A DNA stretch of 64,000 nt, taken from the NCBI RefSeq assembly GCF_002843355.2, contig NZ_PJAI02000008.1, forward strand, positions 62,001 to 126,000. Direction: 5' to 3'. Shown here one piece after another: positions 24,429 through 32,557 of the stretch. A program made the position numbers and the translations under genes. Position 1 is the first letter of the stretch, and the number at the start of each line of letters is the position of its first letter. The notes beneath the pieces were generated by a model. The model saw only the letters and a program-made list of their open reading frames with translations, did not search any database and was not told where the DNA came from. Origin of the DNA: Colwellia echini (GTDB lineage: Bacteria; Pseudomonadota; Gammaproteobacteria; Enterobacterales; Alteromonadaceae).

Positions 24429-26480
24429 ATGACTAACCCATTATTAGTACCAAGCGAATTACCTGCCTTTTCAAAAATCAAACCTGAACACGTAAAGCCT
24501 GCGGTTGAGCAAGCTATTACAAATTGCAAAAAAGTCATTGAACAAGTACTGGTAAACAATACAGAGTTTACCTGGGATAATTTGGTACTTCCTATTGATG
24601 AAGTTGATGATGTGTTATCTAAACTTTGGTCACCAGTTTCACATTTAAACTCTGTACAGAGCAGTAATGAATTGCGTGAAGCTTATGAGTCTTGCTTGCC
24701 GCTGCTATCTGAATACGGCACTTTTGTTGGCCAAAATGAGGAGTTATATCAAGCGTATTCAAGCCTTAAAAATAGCAGCCACTTTGCAACCCTTGATACC
24801 GCACAACAAAAAGTGATTACCAATGCGCTACGTGATTTTAAATTATCTGGCATTGCCTTAAACGATGATGACAAAAAACGTTACGGCGAAATTGTGTCGC
24901 GGTTATCAGAGCTTAGTTCAAACTTTAGTAATAACGTGTTAGATGCAACACATGCTTTTAGTGTAACTATTGCCGATAAAGCAGAGTTAACGGGCTTGCC
25001 AGAAAGCACACTGGCCGCGGCAAAAGAATTAGCTGATTCAAAAGAAAAACAAGGTTATACCTTCACCCTTGATATGCCAAGTTACTTACCAGTAATGATG
25101 TATTGCGACAATGCTGAATTACGTCAAAAAATGCATCACGCGTTTGTTACTCGCGCATCAGATCAAGGCCCGAATGCTAATGAGTTTGATAACAGTGCGA
25201 TAATGGATGAACTGTTAAGTTTGCGTCACGAATTGGCAAACTTACTTGATTTTGACAACTACGCTCAACATTCACTTGCCACCAAAATGGCTAACGATAC
25301 CAGCGAAGTTATGGCCTTTTTAGAAAACTTAGCCATTAAATCACAAGATCAAGGTAAACAAGATTTTAAAGAATTAAATGATTTTGCTGTCAAAGAATTT
25401 GGTAAAAATGATTTACAAGCATGGGACTTAGCCTATTACAGCGAGAAATTAAAACAAAGTCGTTACGCTATTTCAGACGAACAATTACGCCCTTATTTTC
25501 CAAAAGACAAAGTAGTGTCGGGCTTATTCACCGTAGTAAATAAACTGTTTGGTTTAACTATCAAACAACGTGAAAATGTTGACGTTTGGCATAAAGACGT
25601 TAATTTTTACGATATTTTTGATAAAGCTGGTGAAAAACGCGGTAGTTTCTATTTCGACTTATATGCTCGTGAGAAAAAACGTGGTGGCGCTTGGATGGAT
25701 GTTTGTGTTGGCAGAACTCAAAAAGCCGATGGTTCAATTCAATTTCCTGTGGCTTACTTAACTTGTAACTTCAATGGGCCTGTTGGCTCTCAACCAGCAT
25801 TATTTACTCATGATGAAGTGGTGACTTTATTCCATGAGTTTGGTCACGGTATTCATCACATGTTAAGCCAAATTAACGCAGGCAGTGTTGCTTGTATTAA
25901 TGGCGTACCTTGGGATGCTGTAGAATTACCAAGCCAATTTTTAGAAAACTGGTGCTGGCAACCTGAAGCGTTAGCATTTATTTCAGGCCATTTCGAAACA
26001 GATGAACCATTACCGCAAGAAATGTTAGACAAAATGCTAGCAGCTAAAAACTTTCAATCTGCTATGCAAATGCTACGTCAGTTAGAGTTCAGTATTTTCG
26101 ATTTCACCATGCATGAAAGTTACGATCCTAAAGCATCAAACAATGAACAACATATTCAACAAACTATAGATAAAGTGCGTGAACAATATGCGGTAATTAA
26201 AACGCCAGAATTTAACCGTTTTCAACACGGTTTTAGCCATATATTTGGAGGCGGTTATTCAGCAGGTTATTACAGCTATAAATGGGCTGAAGTATTATCT
26301 GCCGATGCGTTTGGTTTATTTGAAGAGCAAGGTATTTTCAATGAAGAAACAGGCCAATCTTTCTTAACCAATATTTTAGAAAAAGGCGGCAGTGAAGAGC
26401 CAAGCGTGTTATTTGAACGCTTTAGAGGCCGAGCGCCTGAAATTGACGCATTATTACGTCATAGTGGTATTAATGCTTAA
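24429..26480 (+). CDS. prlC: Oligopeptidase A (M3 metallopeptidase)
   Basis: This is a cytosolic zinc peptidase that degrades oligopeptides, including cleaved signal peptides. The 683 residues match E. coli PrlC (680). The zinc motif HEFGHGIHH is at about residue 470-478, with the third-ligand region LPSQFLENW about 30 residues later, and GFSHIFGGGYSAGYYSY near the C-terminus binds peptide in the M3 family. The N-terminal NPLLVPSELPAFSKIKPEHV is typical. No signal peptide is seen. The 271-base gap to gorA must hold both divergent promoters. Confidence 0.97.
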   Translation: MTNPLLVPSELPAFSKIKPEHVKPAVEQAITNCKKVIEQVLVNNTEFTWDNLVLPIDEVDDVLSKLWSPVSHLNSVQSSNELREAYESCLPLLSEYGTFVGQNEELYQAYSSLKNSSHFATLDTAQQKVITNALRDFKLSGIALNDDDKKRYGEIVSRLSELSSNFSNNVLDATHAFSVTIADKAELTGLPESTLAAAKELADSKEKQGYTFTLDMPSYLPVMMYCDNAELRQKMHHAFVTRASDQGPNANEFDNSAIMDELLSLRHELANLLDFDNYAQHSLATKMANDTSEVMAFLENLAIKSQDQGKQDFKELNDFAVKEFGKNDLQAWDLAYYSEKLKQSRYAISDEQLRPYFPKDKVVSGLFTVVNKLFGLTIKQRENVDVWHKDVNFYDIFDKAGEKRGSFYFDLYAREKKRGGAWMDVCVGRTQKADGSIQFPVAYLTCNFNGPVGSQPALFTHDEVVTLFHEFGHGIHHMLSQINAGSVACINGVPWDAVELPSQFLENWCWQPEALAFISGHFETDEPLPQEMLDKMLAAKNFQSAMQMLRQLEFSIFDFTMHESYDPKASNNEQHIQQTIDKVREQYAVIKTPEFNRFQHGFSHIFGGGYSAGYYSYKWAEVLSADAFGLFEEQGIFNEETGQSFLTNILEKGGSEEPSVLFERFRGRAPEIDALLRHSGINA

Positions 26481-26624
26481 AACTAGCTGAACTTAAAAAA
26501 TAATTTCATCATCTTTTTTTAATTGTCTACTTTATTTTAAATCAATGACATAATGATTACGTACTTCAATTTAGATAAGGTAATCATTATGTTTCATTTA
26601 AAGGCGACTCAATTAAGGAAAATT

Positions 26625-27353
26625 ATGCGTTATTTAATACCTCTATCATTGGCATTATTAAGTTCTTTTGCCACGGCAGAAACTGAACAACAAAAAATAA
26701 AGGCTGAAGACGAAAAAAACAATAATGATCCAACTAAAGTTATTACCCGTGTTGGACTTGGATACAGTGATGACTTAACTATTTCAGGCTCTTTGGCTTT
26801 TGGTCCAGTCAGCAAATTAAACGCAAAAACAAATTCTGACTTTAGCGAATGGCGTTTTGGTGGATCATGGTTATTTGATTTTGGTATCGTCAATGTATCA
26901 TTTAACCGTGCTGAATATGATGAAGGCGGGTCTAAAAACACATACTCCATTGGTACTTATTTACCGTTAAACGTACTTGGCGTTGATACTGGTAAATGGA
27001 TGGTTTTCCCTATGGCTGGTTATAGCCATACCGATGGTGAAACACTCACCCCAACTGATAGTGAAGTAGCAAACGACAGCTCTATAGCAAGTGATGGTAT
27101 CATGACACAAAACACCAGTAACGGTGGCTATATCGGTGCATTCTTATTACGCCCAATCACAAAAGAGTGGACTGTATTAGCTTTTGGTGGCGGTGGAATG
27201 GGCTCTAACGATTATAGTAACGTATGGGGTGGTGGCGGTGTTAGCTATAAACTCAACGAAAATAACTCTTTTAATTTCTATGGTTATATCTCTGACGATG
27301 ACTATGGAAAAATTAATAAACTAGGTGTTTCATACACGTATGAATTCCAATAA
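26625..27353 (+). CDS. Putative outer-membrane beta-barrel protein
   Basis: I do not recognise the family. The ATG at 26625, with AAGGAA at good spacing, gives a clean signal peptide (MRYLIPLSLALLSSFATA) and about 242 residues. The longer frame to 26553 would bury that signal. The mature part alternates hydrophobic and polar residues in strands, is rich in Gly, Asn, Ser and Tyr, and ends in an aromatic strand (GVSYTYEFQ) with terminal Gln after Phe, as in small outer-membrane barrels. A charged Glu/Lys/Asp stretch follows the signal. Its last 29 bases overlap the GTG start of the next gene, suggesting coupling, although the two products look unrelated. Confidence 0.65.
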   Translation: MRYLIPLSLALLSSFATAETEQQKIKAEDEKNNNDPTKVITRVGLGYSDDLTISGSLAFGPVSKLNAKTNSDFSEWRFGGSWLFDFGIVNVSFNRAEYDEGGSKNTYSIGTYLPLNVLGVDTGKWMVFPMAGYSHTDGETLTPTDSEVANDSSIASDGIMTQNTSNGGYIGAFLLRPITKEWTVLAFGGGGMGSNDYSNVWGGGGVSYKLNENNSFNFYGYISDDDYGKINKLGVSYTYEFQ

Positions 27354-28059
27354 ACCTGAAACGTTTAAAACCCTATTTTCACGCGCCGCGCAACGCAAAG
27401 GCGGCGTAAAAGCTCTCGAGTTATTACTTGGTGCTGGTGAGTTTGATGATAGAGAGTTTGAACATAATACCCACCTTTATACTGATGACCGGGTATTAGC
27501 AGCCTTTACCAAACAAATATTTAAATCAGGTTTTGTATGGCGCGTTGTCGAAAACAAGTGGCCCGATTTTGAAGATACTTTTTTTAATTTCAACATTGAA
27601 AAAATATTAATGATGCCCGAAGAAATGTTGGAAAGAAAAGCAGCAGATCCAAAGATTATTCGCAATTTCAATAAAGTAAAAACCATTAAAGCTAATGCCC
27701 AAATGATATTTGAGCAACAAACTAATGGCAGCAGCTTCGCGCAGTTTATTCATAACTGGCCAAGTGAAGACATTATTGGTTTGTGGGCATACTTAAAGAA
27801 ACACGGACAACGCTTAGGCGGCAATACAGGCCCATACGCGTTAAGACTATTAGGTAAAGATACTTTTATACTGAGTAGTGATGTAGAAGCGCACTTAAGA
27901 GCGCAGAAAGTCATTGATGGCGGTTTACAAAGTAAAAAAAGCTTAACAGCAATACAAAACTACTTTAACGATTTACAACAACAAAGTGGCTACACATTAA
28001 CTCAACTTAGCCGTTTAATCGCCTTTTCAGTTGGCGATAATAATGTGCAAGTTGGTTAG
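27325..28059 (+). CDS. DNA-3-methyladenine glycosylase I-like protein
   Basis: The 244-residue protein resembles the Tag family (PF03352) of base-excision repair glycosylases through its helical arrangement, a FNKVKTIKANAQMIFE helix and GPYALRLLGKDTFILSSDVEAHL near the active site. The N-terminal Cys and the later His/Cys pair that bind zinc in E. coli Tag are not evident, so this is a divergent member whose substrate is uncertain. The frame opens with GTG at 27325, overlapping the barrel gene by 29 bases. An ATG at 27340 (five codons later) is the alternative. Neither has a strong ribosome-binding site, which fits coupled translation. Confidence 0.7.
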   Translation: MFHTRMNSNKPETFKTLFSRAAQRKGGVKALELLLGAGEFDDREFEHNTHLYTDDRVLAAFTKQIFKSGFVWRVVENKWPDFEDTFFNFNIEKILMMPEEMLERKAADPKIIRNFNKVKTIKANAQMIFEQQTNGSSFAQFIHNWPSEDIIGLWAYLKKHGQRLGGNTGPYALRLLGKDTFILSSDVEAHLRAQKVIDGGLQSKKSLTAIQNYFNDLQQQSGYTLTQLSRLIAFSVGDNNVQVG

Positions 28060-28096
28060 TCTTATTACTCCAAGTATTTAAATTCAGTTATCACAA

Positions 28097-28130
28097 CTAT
28101 AGGTTGGAATAGAAATAATCCACCCTATAG
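28097..28130. terminator. Hairpin between glycosylase-like and CelD-like genes
   Basis: CTATAGGTTGGA pairs with TCCACCCTATAG with one mismatch around a ten-base loop. It lies between convergent genes, with its right arm overlapping the stop of the minus-strand gene. No T-run follows on either side, so termination is tentative. Confidence 0.45.
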
Positions 28131-29258
28131 GTGAGTACGAGTTGTAAATATTGCCAAAAACTTCATTTTAAAGTGCTTCAATAAACATTCGAGCTTTAAT
28201 AAAAAAGTATTTCGATAAAAACAGATCATCTCTAATTGATACTTGTTATTCGATAATGATTGTTTATAACGCGCTTCTCCACCAAGAAAATCATACGATT
28301 TCAGTCCTTGTTCTGCATAATATTGGATCACTTCATTGTGCAACGTCATGCCTATTTTAATTTTATTATCTTGGCTTTCTTGTAAAGCAGATAAGTAAAA
28401 ATACACTTTGTTGTTATAAACAAAATTGATTAAATACCCTAGTTCATCTCCATTCAAACTGAGTACAGCTATTTGCACCATTTTATTATGCTTGTCTGAA
28501 TTATTAATGGCGAGTGACTTATGAAAATGTTCAAATATAGGATTGGAAAAACCGCTACCCTCATTAGTAGCCTGCCAGCGGTCAATATGAATACTGGCTA
28601 TTTTGGGATATAACGCGATAACTTTTTTAGGATCTGAAATAACTTCAAAGCTTAACTCACCTTGACTTTGCAGTAATTTTTTACTGCGGGTGATTTGATT
28701 ACGTGTGTTTTTAGAAAGTGTTTGATTAAAATACTCATATTTAGCTGATGATAGCGAAGTAAAGTAACCACACGTTTTAACAACACTTGTAGCTAAAAAG
28801 TTTAGCTTTTCAAAAGACTGGGCAAAGTATCCAATATTATTAGAGGTCGACAAGCCGATAATAACTTCTTTAACTAATGCGTCAAAGTTACTAATAGCGT
28901 TTATCATTTTTTCTCTAACAGGTTCAGCACAAGATTCATCTAACAAGAAATCATTGTACTCAATCCACATTTGATCTTGTTGCTGAATGCCCGTTCGATG
29001 CAACCACCATTGTTTTATTGGAAAACAGCCAAACACTTTACGTGTTGTTTCAACAAAAAAACCTAAACCTACAACTTTGTCATCCTTAATAGCTTCAATA
29101 ACAAATAATTTATCGGTAACAACATCAAGCCAATTGCCTATCCAAGCCCATGATAAAAACACATTAGAATTAGCTACTAGCTCTAAACACTGCCATTTAT
29201 TAGCTAGATGATTTTTATCAGCAGGATTAAATCGTTCTATTGTTATTTTAATATGCAT
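28125..29258 (-). CDS. CelD/BcsL-like GNAT acetyltransferase family protein
   Basis: The 377-residue cytosolic protein has a double-GNAT layout as in PF13480 (CelD/BcsL) and FemAB-type enzymes. Landmarks are VFLSWAWIGNWLDV near the N-terminus, a central helix NTRNQITRSKKLLQSQGELSFE, and a second half with ELGYLINFVYNNKVYFYLSA and YDFLGGEARYKQS, the last being a typical acyl-CoA/acceptor-side motif. Such proteins sit in polysaccharide loci and are thought to acylate or peptidyl-modify sugars. It is divergent from the glycosyltransferase operon at 29.5 kb and marks the left edge of the polysaccharide region. Exact chemistry unknown. Confidence 0.8.
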   Translation of the reverse strand: MHIKITIERFNPADKNHLANKWQCLELVANSNVFLSWAWIGNWLDVVTDKLFVIEAIKDDKVVGLGFFVETTRKVFGCFPIKQWWLHRTGIQQQDQMWIEYNDFLLDESCAEPVREKMINAISNFDALVKEVIIGLSTSNNIGYFAQSFEKLNFLATSVVKTCGYFTSLSSAKYEYFNQTLSKNTRNQITRSKKLLQSQGELSFEVISDPKKVIALYPKIASIHIDRWQATNEGSGFSNPIFEHFHKSLAINNSDKHNKMVQIAVLSLNGDELGYLINFVYNNKVYFYLSALQESQDNKIKIGMTLHNEVIQYYAEQGLKSYDFLGGEARYKQSLSNNKYQLEMICFYRNTFLLKLECLLKHFKMKFLAIFTTRTHL

Positions 29259-29294
29259 TACTTCAAATTATATAATCTGTTTATATTCGCCATA

Positions 29295-29313
29295 ATTCAG
29301 CAAAAATTGCTGA
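29295..29313. promoter_or_regulatory. Inverted repeat at the divergent promoter, site A
   Basis: TTCAGCAA-AAA-TTGCTGAA is a perfect 8-bp inverted repeat, 37 bases upstream of the CelD-like start and 170 bases from the glycosyltransferase start. It could be an operator. Confidence 0.45.
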
Positions 29314-29343
29314 AAGTTACGTCTACATTTAAACCAAGAGTTA

Positions 29344-29368
29344 ACGTATTAAACAAGTTATAATACGT
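29344..29368. promoter_or_regulatory. Inverted repeat at the divergent promoter, site B
   Basis: ACGTATTA and TAATACGT are perfect 8-bp arms nine bases apart. The sequence is distinct from site A. Confidence 0.4.
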
Positions 29369-29408
29369 AGGATAATTAAAAAATTTATATTTTTACATCT
29401 GCTTATCC

Positions 29409-29453
29409 TTAGTGCAAAATAATATGCTTAACGAACAATTAGTGCAAACTAAT
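29409..29453 (+). repeat. Two 15-bp direct repeats (TTAGTGCAAAATAAT-type) 30 bp apart
   Basis: Copies at 29409-29423 and 29439-29453 differ at one base. The start-to-start distance is exactly 30 bp, close to three helical turns, immediately before the glycosyltransferase gene. This fits a regulator binding on one face of the DNA, or an A/T-rich promoter duplication. Confidence 0.5.
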
Positions 29454-29482
29454 AACCTACTACCAATAAAGATAGTTATCTA

Positions 29483-30430
29483 ATGGAAGAGAAAATAGTC
29501 GTATCATTCATAATTCCCGCTTTTAATGAAGCAAATATGATAGTTGATACACTTACACAGCTGCATAAATTTGCTCCAAAGGTCGGCTACGAGATTATTA
29601 TTGTTGATAATGGTTCAACAGATAATACTATTGAATTAGCACAACATTTTGGTGACACGGTAATTAGTTGTGCACAAGGCACTATTGCCGCGGTCAGAAA
29701 TTTTGGTGTGCAAGTCTCTACCGGTAGAATATTAGTGTTTATTGATGCAGACGTGAAGCTTACCCAACAGTGGCAAGACAATATAAATAACACAATAGAA
29801 AATATTGATAAAAACCCGTTGTTAATCACAGGCTCTCGATGCTCGCCCCCAGAAAACAATAATACGTTAAATACTCACTGGTTCAATTTACTCGTTGAAA
29901 GTAACTCTTCGACTTATATCAATTCTGGACACTTGATCACCTCAAAAGTATTATTTGATAAAATATCAGGTTTTAATGAAGAATTAAGAACCGCAGAAGA
30001 TCATGACTTCTGCATTCGAGCAACACAAGCTGAAGCCTTAATCAGCCCAAATGCCAGTTTAAAAGTATTTCATGATGGCTACCCTACAACTTACGCGCAA
30101 TTTATAAAAAGAGAGCGGTGGCATGGTAGAGAAGACTTCAAAAGCTTTACATCATTGTTTAACTCAAAAATCGCACTGATTATTTGCTTCCACGTTATGC
30201 TGTTTATGTTGAGTTTAGCGATAGTGTATCTGCATGGAATAATTGCAGGTGTTAGCTTTTATGCACTTTCAATGTTCATACTTACACTAGCGTTAACCCG
30301 TTATAAATTTAACGGCTCACCAATGCAGTCACTAATGAAAACATCACTCATTCACTATGCATATATAATAGGTAGAACCTTATCATTAGTGGATCGGTTA
30401 ACATTCAGATACTCAAGTAAATTTAGGTAA
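29483..30430 (+). CDS. Glycosyltransferase family 2 with C-terminal membrane segments
   Basis: The 315-residue GT-A enzyme has the N-terminal nucleotide-sugar site VSFIIPAFNEANM, then IIIVDNGSTDNT, the metal-binding DAD in LVFIDADVKL and an acceptor-side TAEDHDFCIRA (ED motif). Two hydrophobic segments near residues 230-275 should anchor it to the inner membrane. It probably adds one sugar to a lipid-linked intermediate. It is the first gene of a plus-strand block. The next gene starts two bases after its stop. Confidence 0.9.
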   Translation: MEEKIVVSFIIPAFNEANMIVDTLTQLHKFAPKVGYEIIIVDNGSTDNTIELAQHFGDTVISCAQGTIAAVRNFGVQVSTGRILVFIDADVKLTQQWQDNINNTIENIDKNPLLITGSRCSPPENNNTLNTHWFNLLVESNSSTYINSGHLITSKVLFDKISGFNEELRTAEDHDFCIRATQAEALISPNASLKVFHDGYPTTYAQFIKRERWHGREDFKSFTSLFNSKIALIICFHVMLFMLSLAIVYLHGIIAGVSFYALSMFILTLALTRYKFNGSPMQSLMKTSLIHYAYIIGRTLSLVDRLTFRYSSKFR

Positions 30431-30432
30431 CC

Positions 30433-31689
30433 ATGACAACTTTTATTCTAATAACAACACTCATCTCATTACTACTTATTGTACATGTATATATTGGTTA
30501 CCCAGTAGTGTTGAAAATATTAACTTTAATAACACCTAAACGAAAGGTACTAATTGATGAGGATTTTATACCTGAAGTATCATTACTTATTTCTTGTTAT
30601 AACGAAGTAGATGTTTTAGAAGAAAAAATTCAAAACAGCTTAGCTATTGATTATCCGAAAGAAAAATTAACAATAATTATTATCTCTGATGGCTCTGACG
30701 ATGGCACTGATGATATAGCTAAAAATCATGAGTCTGATGGCATAAAATTAATACGTCAAGAAGGTAGATTAGGTAAAACCTCCGCCATTAATCTGGCTAT
30801 GGAAACTGTTACTTCCGAAATTGTTGTTTTTTCAGACGCCAATGCAATGTATGAACCTGATGCCATAAAAAAATTAGTACGTAATTTTGTCGATGAAAGG
30901 GTTGGTTACGTTGTGGGTGCCGCTTTATACACAGATGGTAAAACAAGCTCAGCTGCTGCAAGCGAAGATATTTATTGGAAATACGAGTTAGCCTTAAAAA
31001 CAATGGAAAGTAATTTGCATTCTGTTGTTGGCGGTGATGGTGCTATTTATGCTATTCGAAAAAATTTATTTATTACATTGGATGCCAAAGACATTAATGA
31101 CTTTGTAAACCCCTTACAAATTATAGAACAAGGCTATCGCGGTGTTTTTGAACCCCAAGCAATCTGTTTAGAAGAAACCGCGGGAGATTTTTCTAAAGAA
31201 GCTAAAAGAAAACAGCGTATAGTAAACCGTAGTTTCCGTGGTTTAATGAAAGTAAAAGCGGTATTAAACCCATTTAAATTTGGCTTTTTTAGTTTTGAAG
31301 TAATTTCACATAAATTGCTCCGTTGGTTAATGCCTGTATTTATTGTGTTATTTGCGGTAGGTTCTATTTATTTGGGTTATCAACAATTCGAATTATTTAA
31401 AACTACCTCTGTGCTAGGCATTTTATTTTTATGGTTGGCTCAAATTGGATTTCTTAAAGCCGAGCAAACCTCAATATCTAAAATATTTTTTATTCCTTAT
31501 TACTTTTTGATGGTAAATTATTATTCACTGATGGGCGTTATTACCGCTTTAGCAGGTAATATTCAAGTAACCTGGAGTTCACCAAGAACAGACGTTGAAA
31601 GCGCCTCTAAATTAACTACAAACCTTGTATTGGGGTTAATTGCTATTAATGCCGTGTTATTTAAAATATTTACCGACTTATTACTTTAA
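30433..31689 (+). CDS. Membrane glycosyltransferase family 2
   Basis: The 418-residue enzyme has an N-terminal membrane helix (about 3-25), a GT2 catalytic domain (about 45-275: PEVSLLISCYNEVDVL, IIISDGSDDGT, FSDANAMYEPDA, GGDGAIYAIRK) and three or four C-terminal helices (about 295-415). QRIVNRSFRG takes the place of the QxxRW element of processive synthases but is not a clear match, so a single-sugar transferase is as likely as a polymerase. It is nearly abutted to the GT2 gene upstream and continues to the hexapeptide acyltransferase gene. Confidence 0.88.
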   Translation: MTTFILITTLISLLLIVHVYIGYPVVLKILTLITPKRKVLIDEDFIPEVSLLISCYNEVDVLEEKIQNSLAIDYPKEKLTIIIISDGSDDGTDDIAKNHESDGIKLIRQEGRLGKTSAINLAMETVTSEIVVFSDANAMYEPDAIKKLVRNFVDERVGYVVGAALYTDGKTSSAAASEDIYWKYELALKTMESNLHSVVGGDGAIYAIRKNLFITLDAKDINDFVNPLQIIEQGYRGVFEPQAICLEETAGDFSKEAKRKQRIVNRSFRGLMKVKAVLNPFKFGFFSFEVISHKLLRWLMPVFIVLFAVGSIYLGYQQFELFKTTSVLGILFLWLAQIGFLKAEQTSISKIFFIPYYFLMVNYYSLMGVITALAGNIQVTWSSPRTDVESASKLTTNLVLGLIAINAVLFKIFTDLLL

Positions 31690-31712
31690 TTCAAGAAGAG
31701 ACAACTAATTTA

Positions 31713-32321
31713 GTGTTAAATATAAAACGAGTTATTAAATTTATTTTTAGAAGCGTATTTATTCTCTGCGCTTTACCGTTTGCCTTATTATTTTTTATTA
31801 GCCCTACTAGCCAAAAAAAACCATTGTTTACTGGGTTATCACAACTTTTCAGCCTTATACCTGGGCGATTAGGAAGTTATTTTCGTAATTCACTCTATTC
31901 ATTAATTATGAAGCATTGTAGTAATAATGGCGTGATTTACTTTGGCACCCTTTTTTCAGACCCTGACACTGAAATTCATGACGATGTTTATATTGGCCCA
32001 CAATGTAATATAGGTAAGTCGGTTATTGGAAAGAACACATTAATCGCCAGCGGCGTGCATATTCTAAGTGGTAAAAATCAGCATAATTTTGATGATTTAG
32101 ACACCCCAATTCAACAACAAGGTGGTCAATATCAAAAGATAGTCATTGGTGAAGACTGCTGGATTGGAAATACTGCCGTGATAATGGCAAATGTAGGTAA
32201 TAAAGCAATAGTTGCCGCAGGTGCTGTTGTTATAAACGATGTACCTGATTATGCCATTGTGGCGGGGAACCCAGCAAAAATAATTAAACAAAGAAACCAA
32301 AGCTTAATTCAAATAACGTAG
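31713..32321 (+). CDS. Left-handed beta-helix (hexapeptide) acyltransferase
   Basis: The 202-residue protein has one N-terminal hydrophobic segment (about 10-30) and a LbetaH domain (about 85-195) of hexapeptide repeats (IHDDVYIGPQCNIGK, VIGKNTLIASGVHILSG, GAVVINDVPDYAIVAGNPAK). The catalytic-type His lies in GKNQHNFDDLDTPI, with the insert loop common in NodL/WcaF-like O-acetyltransferases. It probably acetylates a sugar of the exopolysaccharide. The start is GTG at 31713 with AGAAGAG about 12 bases upstream. It is the third gene of the operon. Confidence 0.88.
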   Translation: MLNIKRVIKFIFRSVFILCALPFALLFFISPTSQKKPLFTGLSQLFSLIPGRLGSYFRNSLYSLIMKHCSNNGVIYFGTLFSDPDTEIHDDVYIGPQCNIGKSVIGKNTLIASGVHILSGKNQHNFDDLDTPIQQQGGQYQKIVIGEDCWIGNTAVIMANVGNKAIVAAGAVVINDVPDYAIVAGNPAKIIKQRNQSLIQIT

Positions 32322-32557
32322 TAAAATAAATTTTTCTTATAAAAAAATAGCTTAGATCATTTCCTATTACCTATTCGCTATTAGAGTAATAAAGTGAAAA
32401 ATACAAAGTTAATTTATATCACCAAAATGAATGTTCTCTTTTGGAAATAACCTAAAATATAGACTAAACTTGTTATACAAAAAACAGCGGCTGAATTAAT
32501 TTTATTTCTCCTAGTTGTTAAGGGCTTTAATTGGATATTTATCCTTAAGGGAACATC

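Noticed and set aside
29409..29453. Possible CRISPR or attachment site from direct repeats
   Set aside because: Only two 15-base copies, no third unit, no cas or integrase gene, no tRNA nearby.
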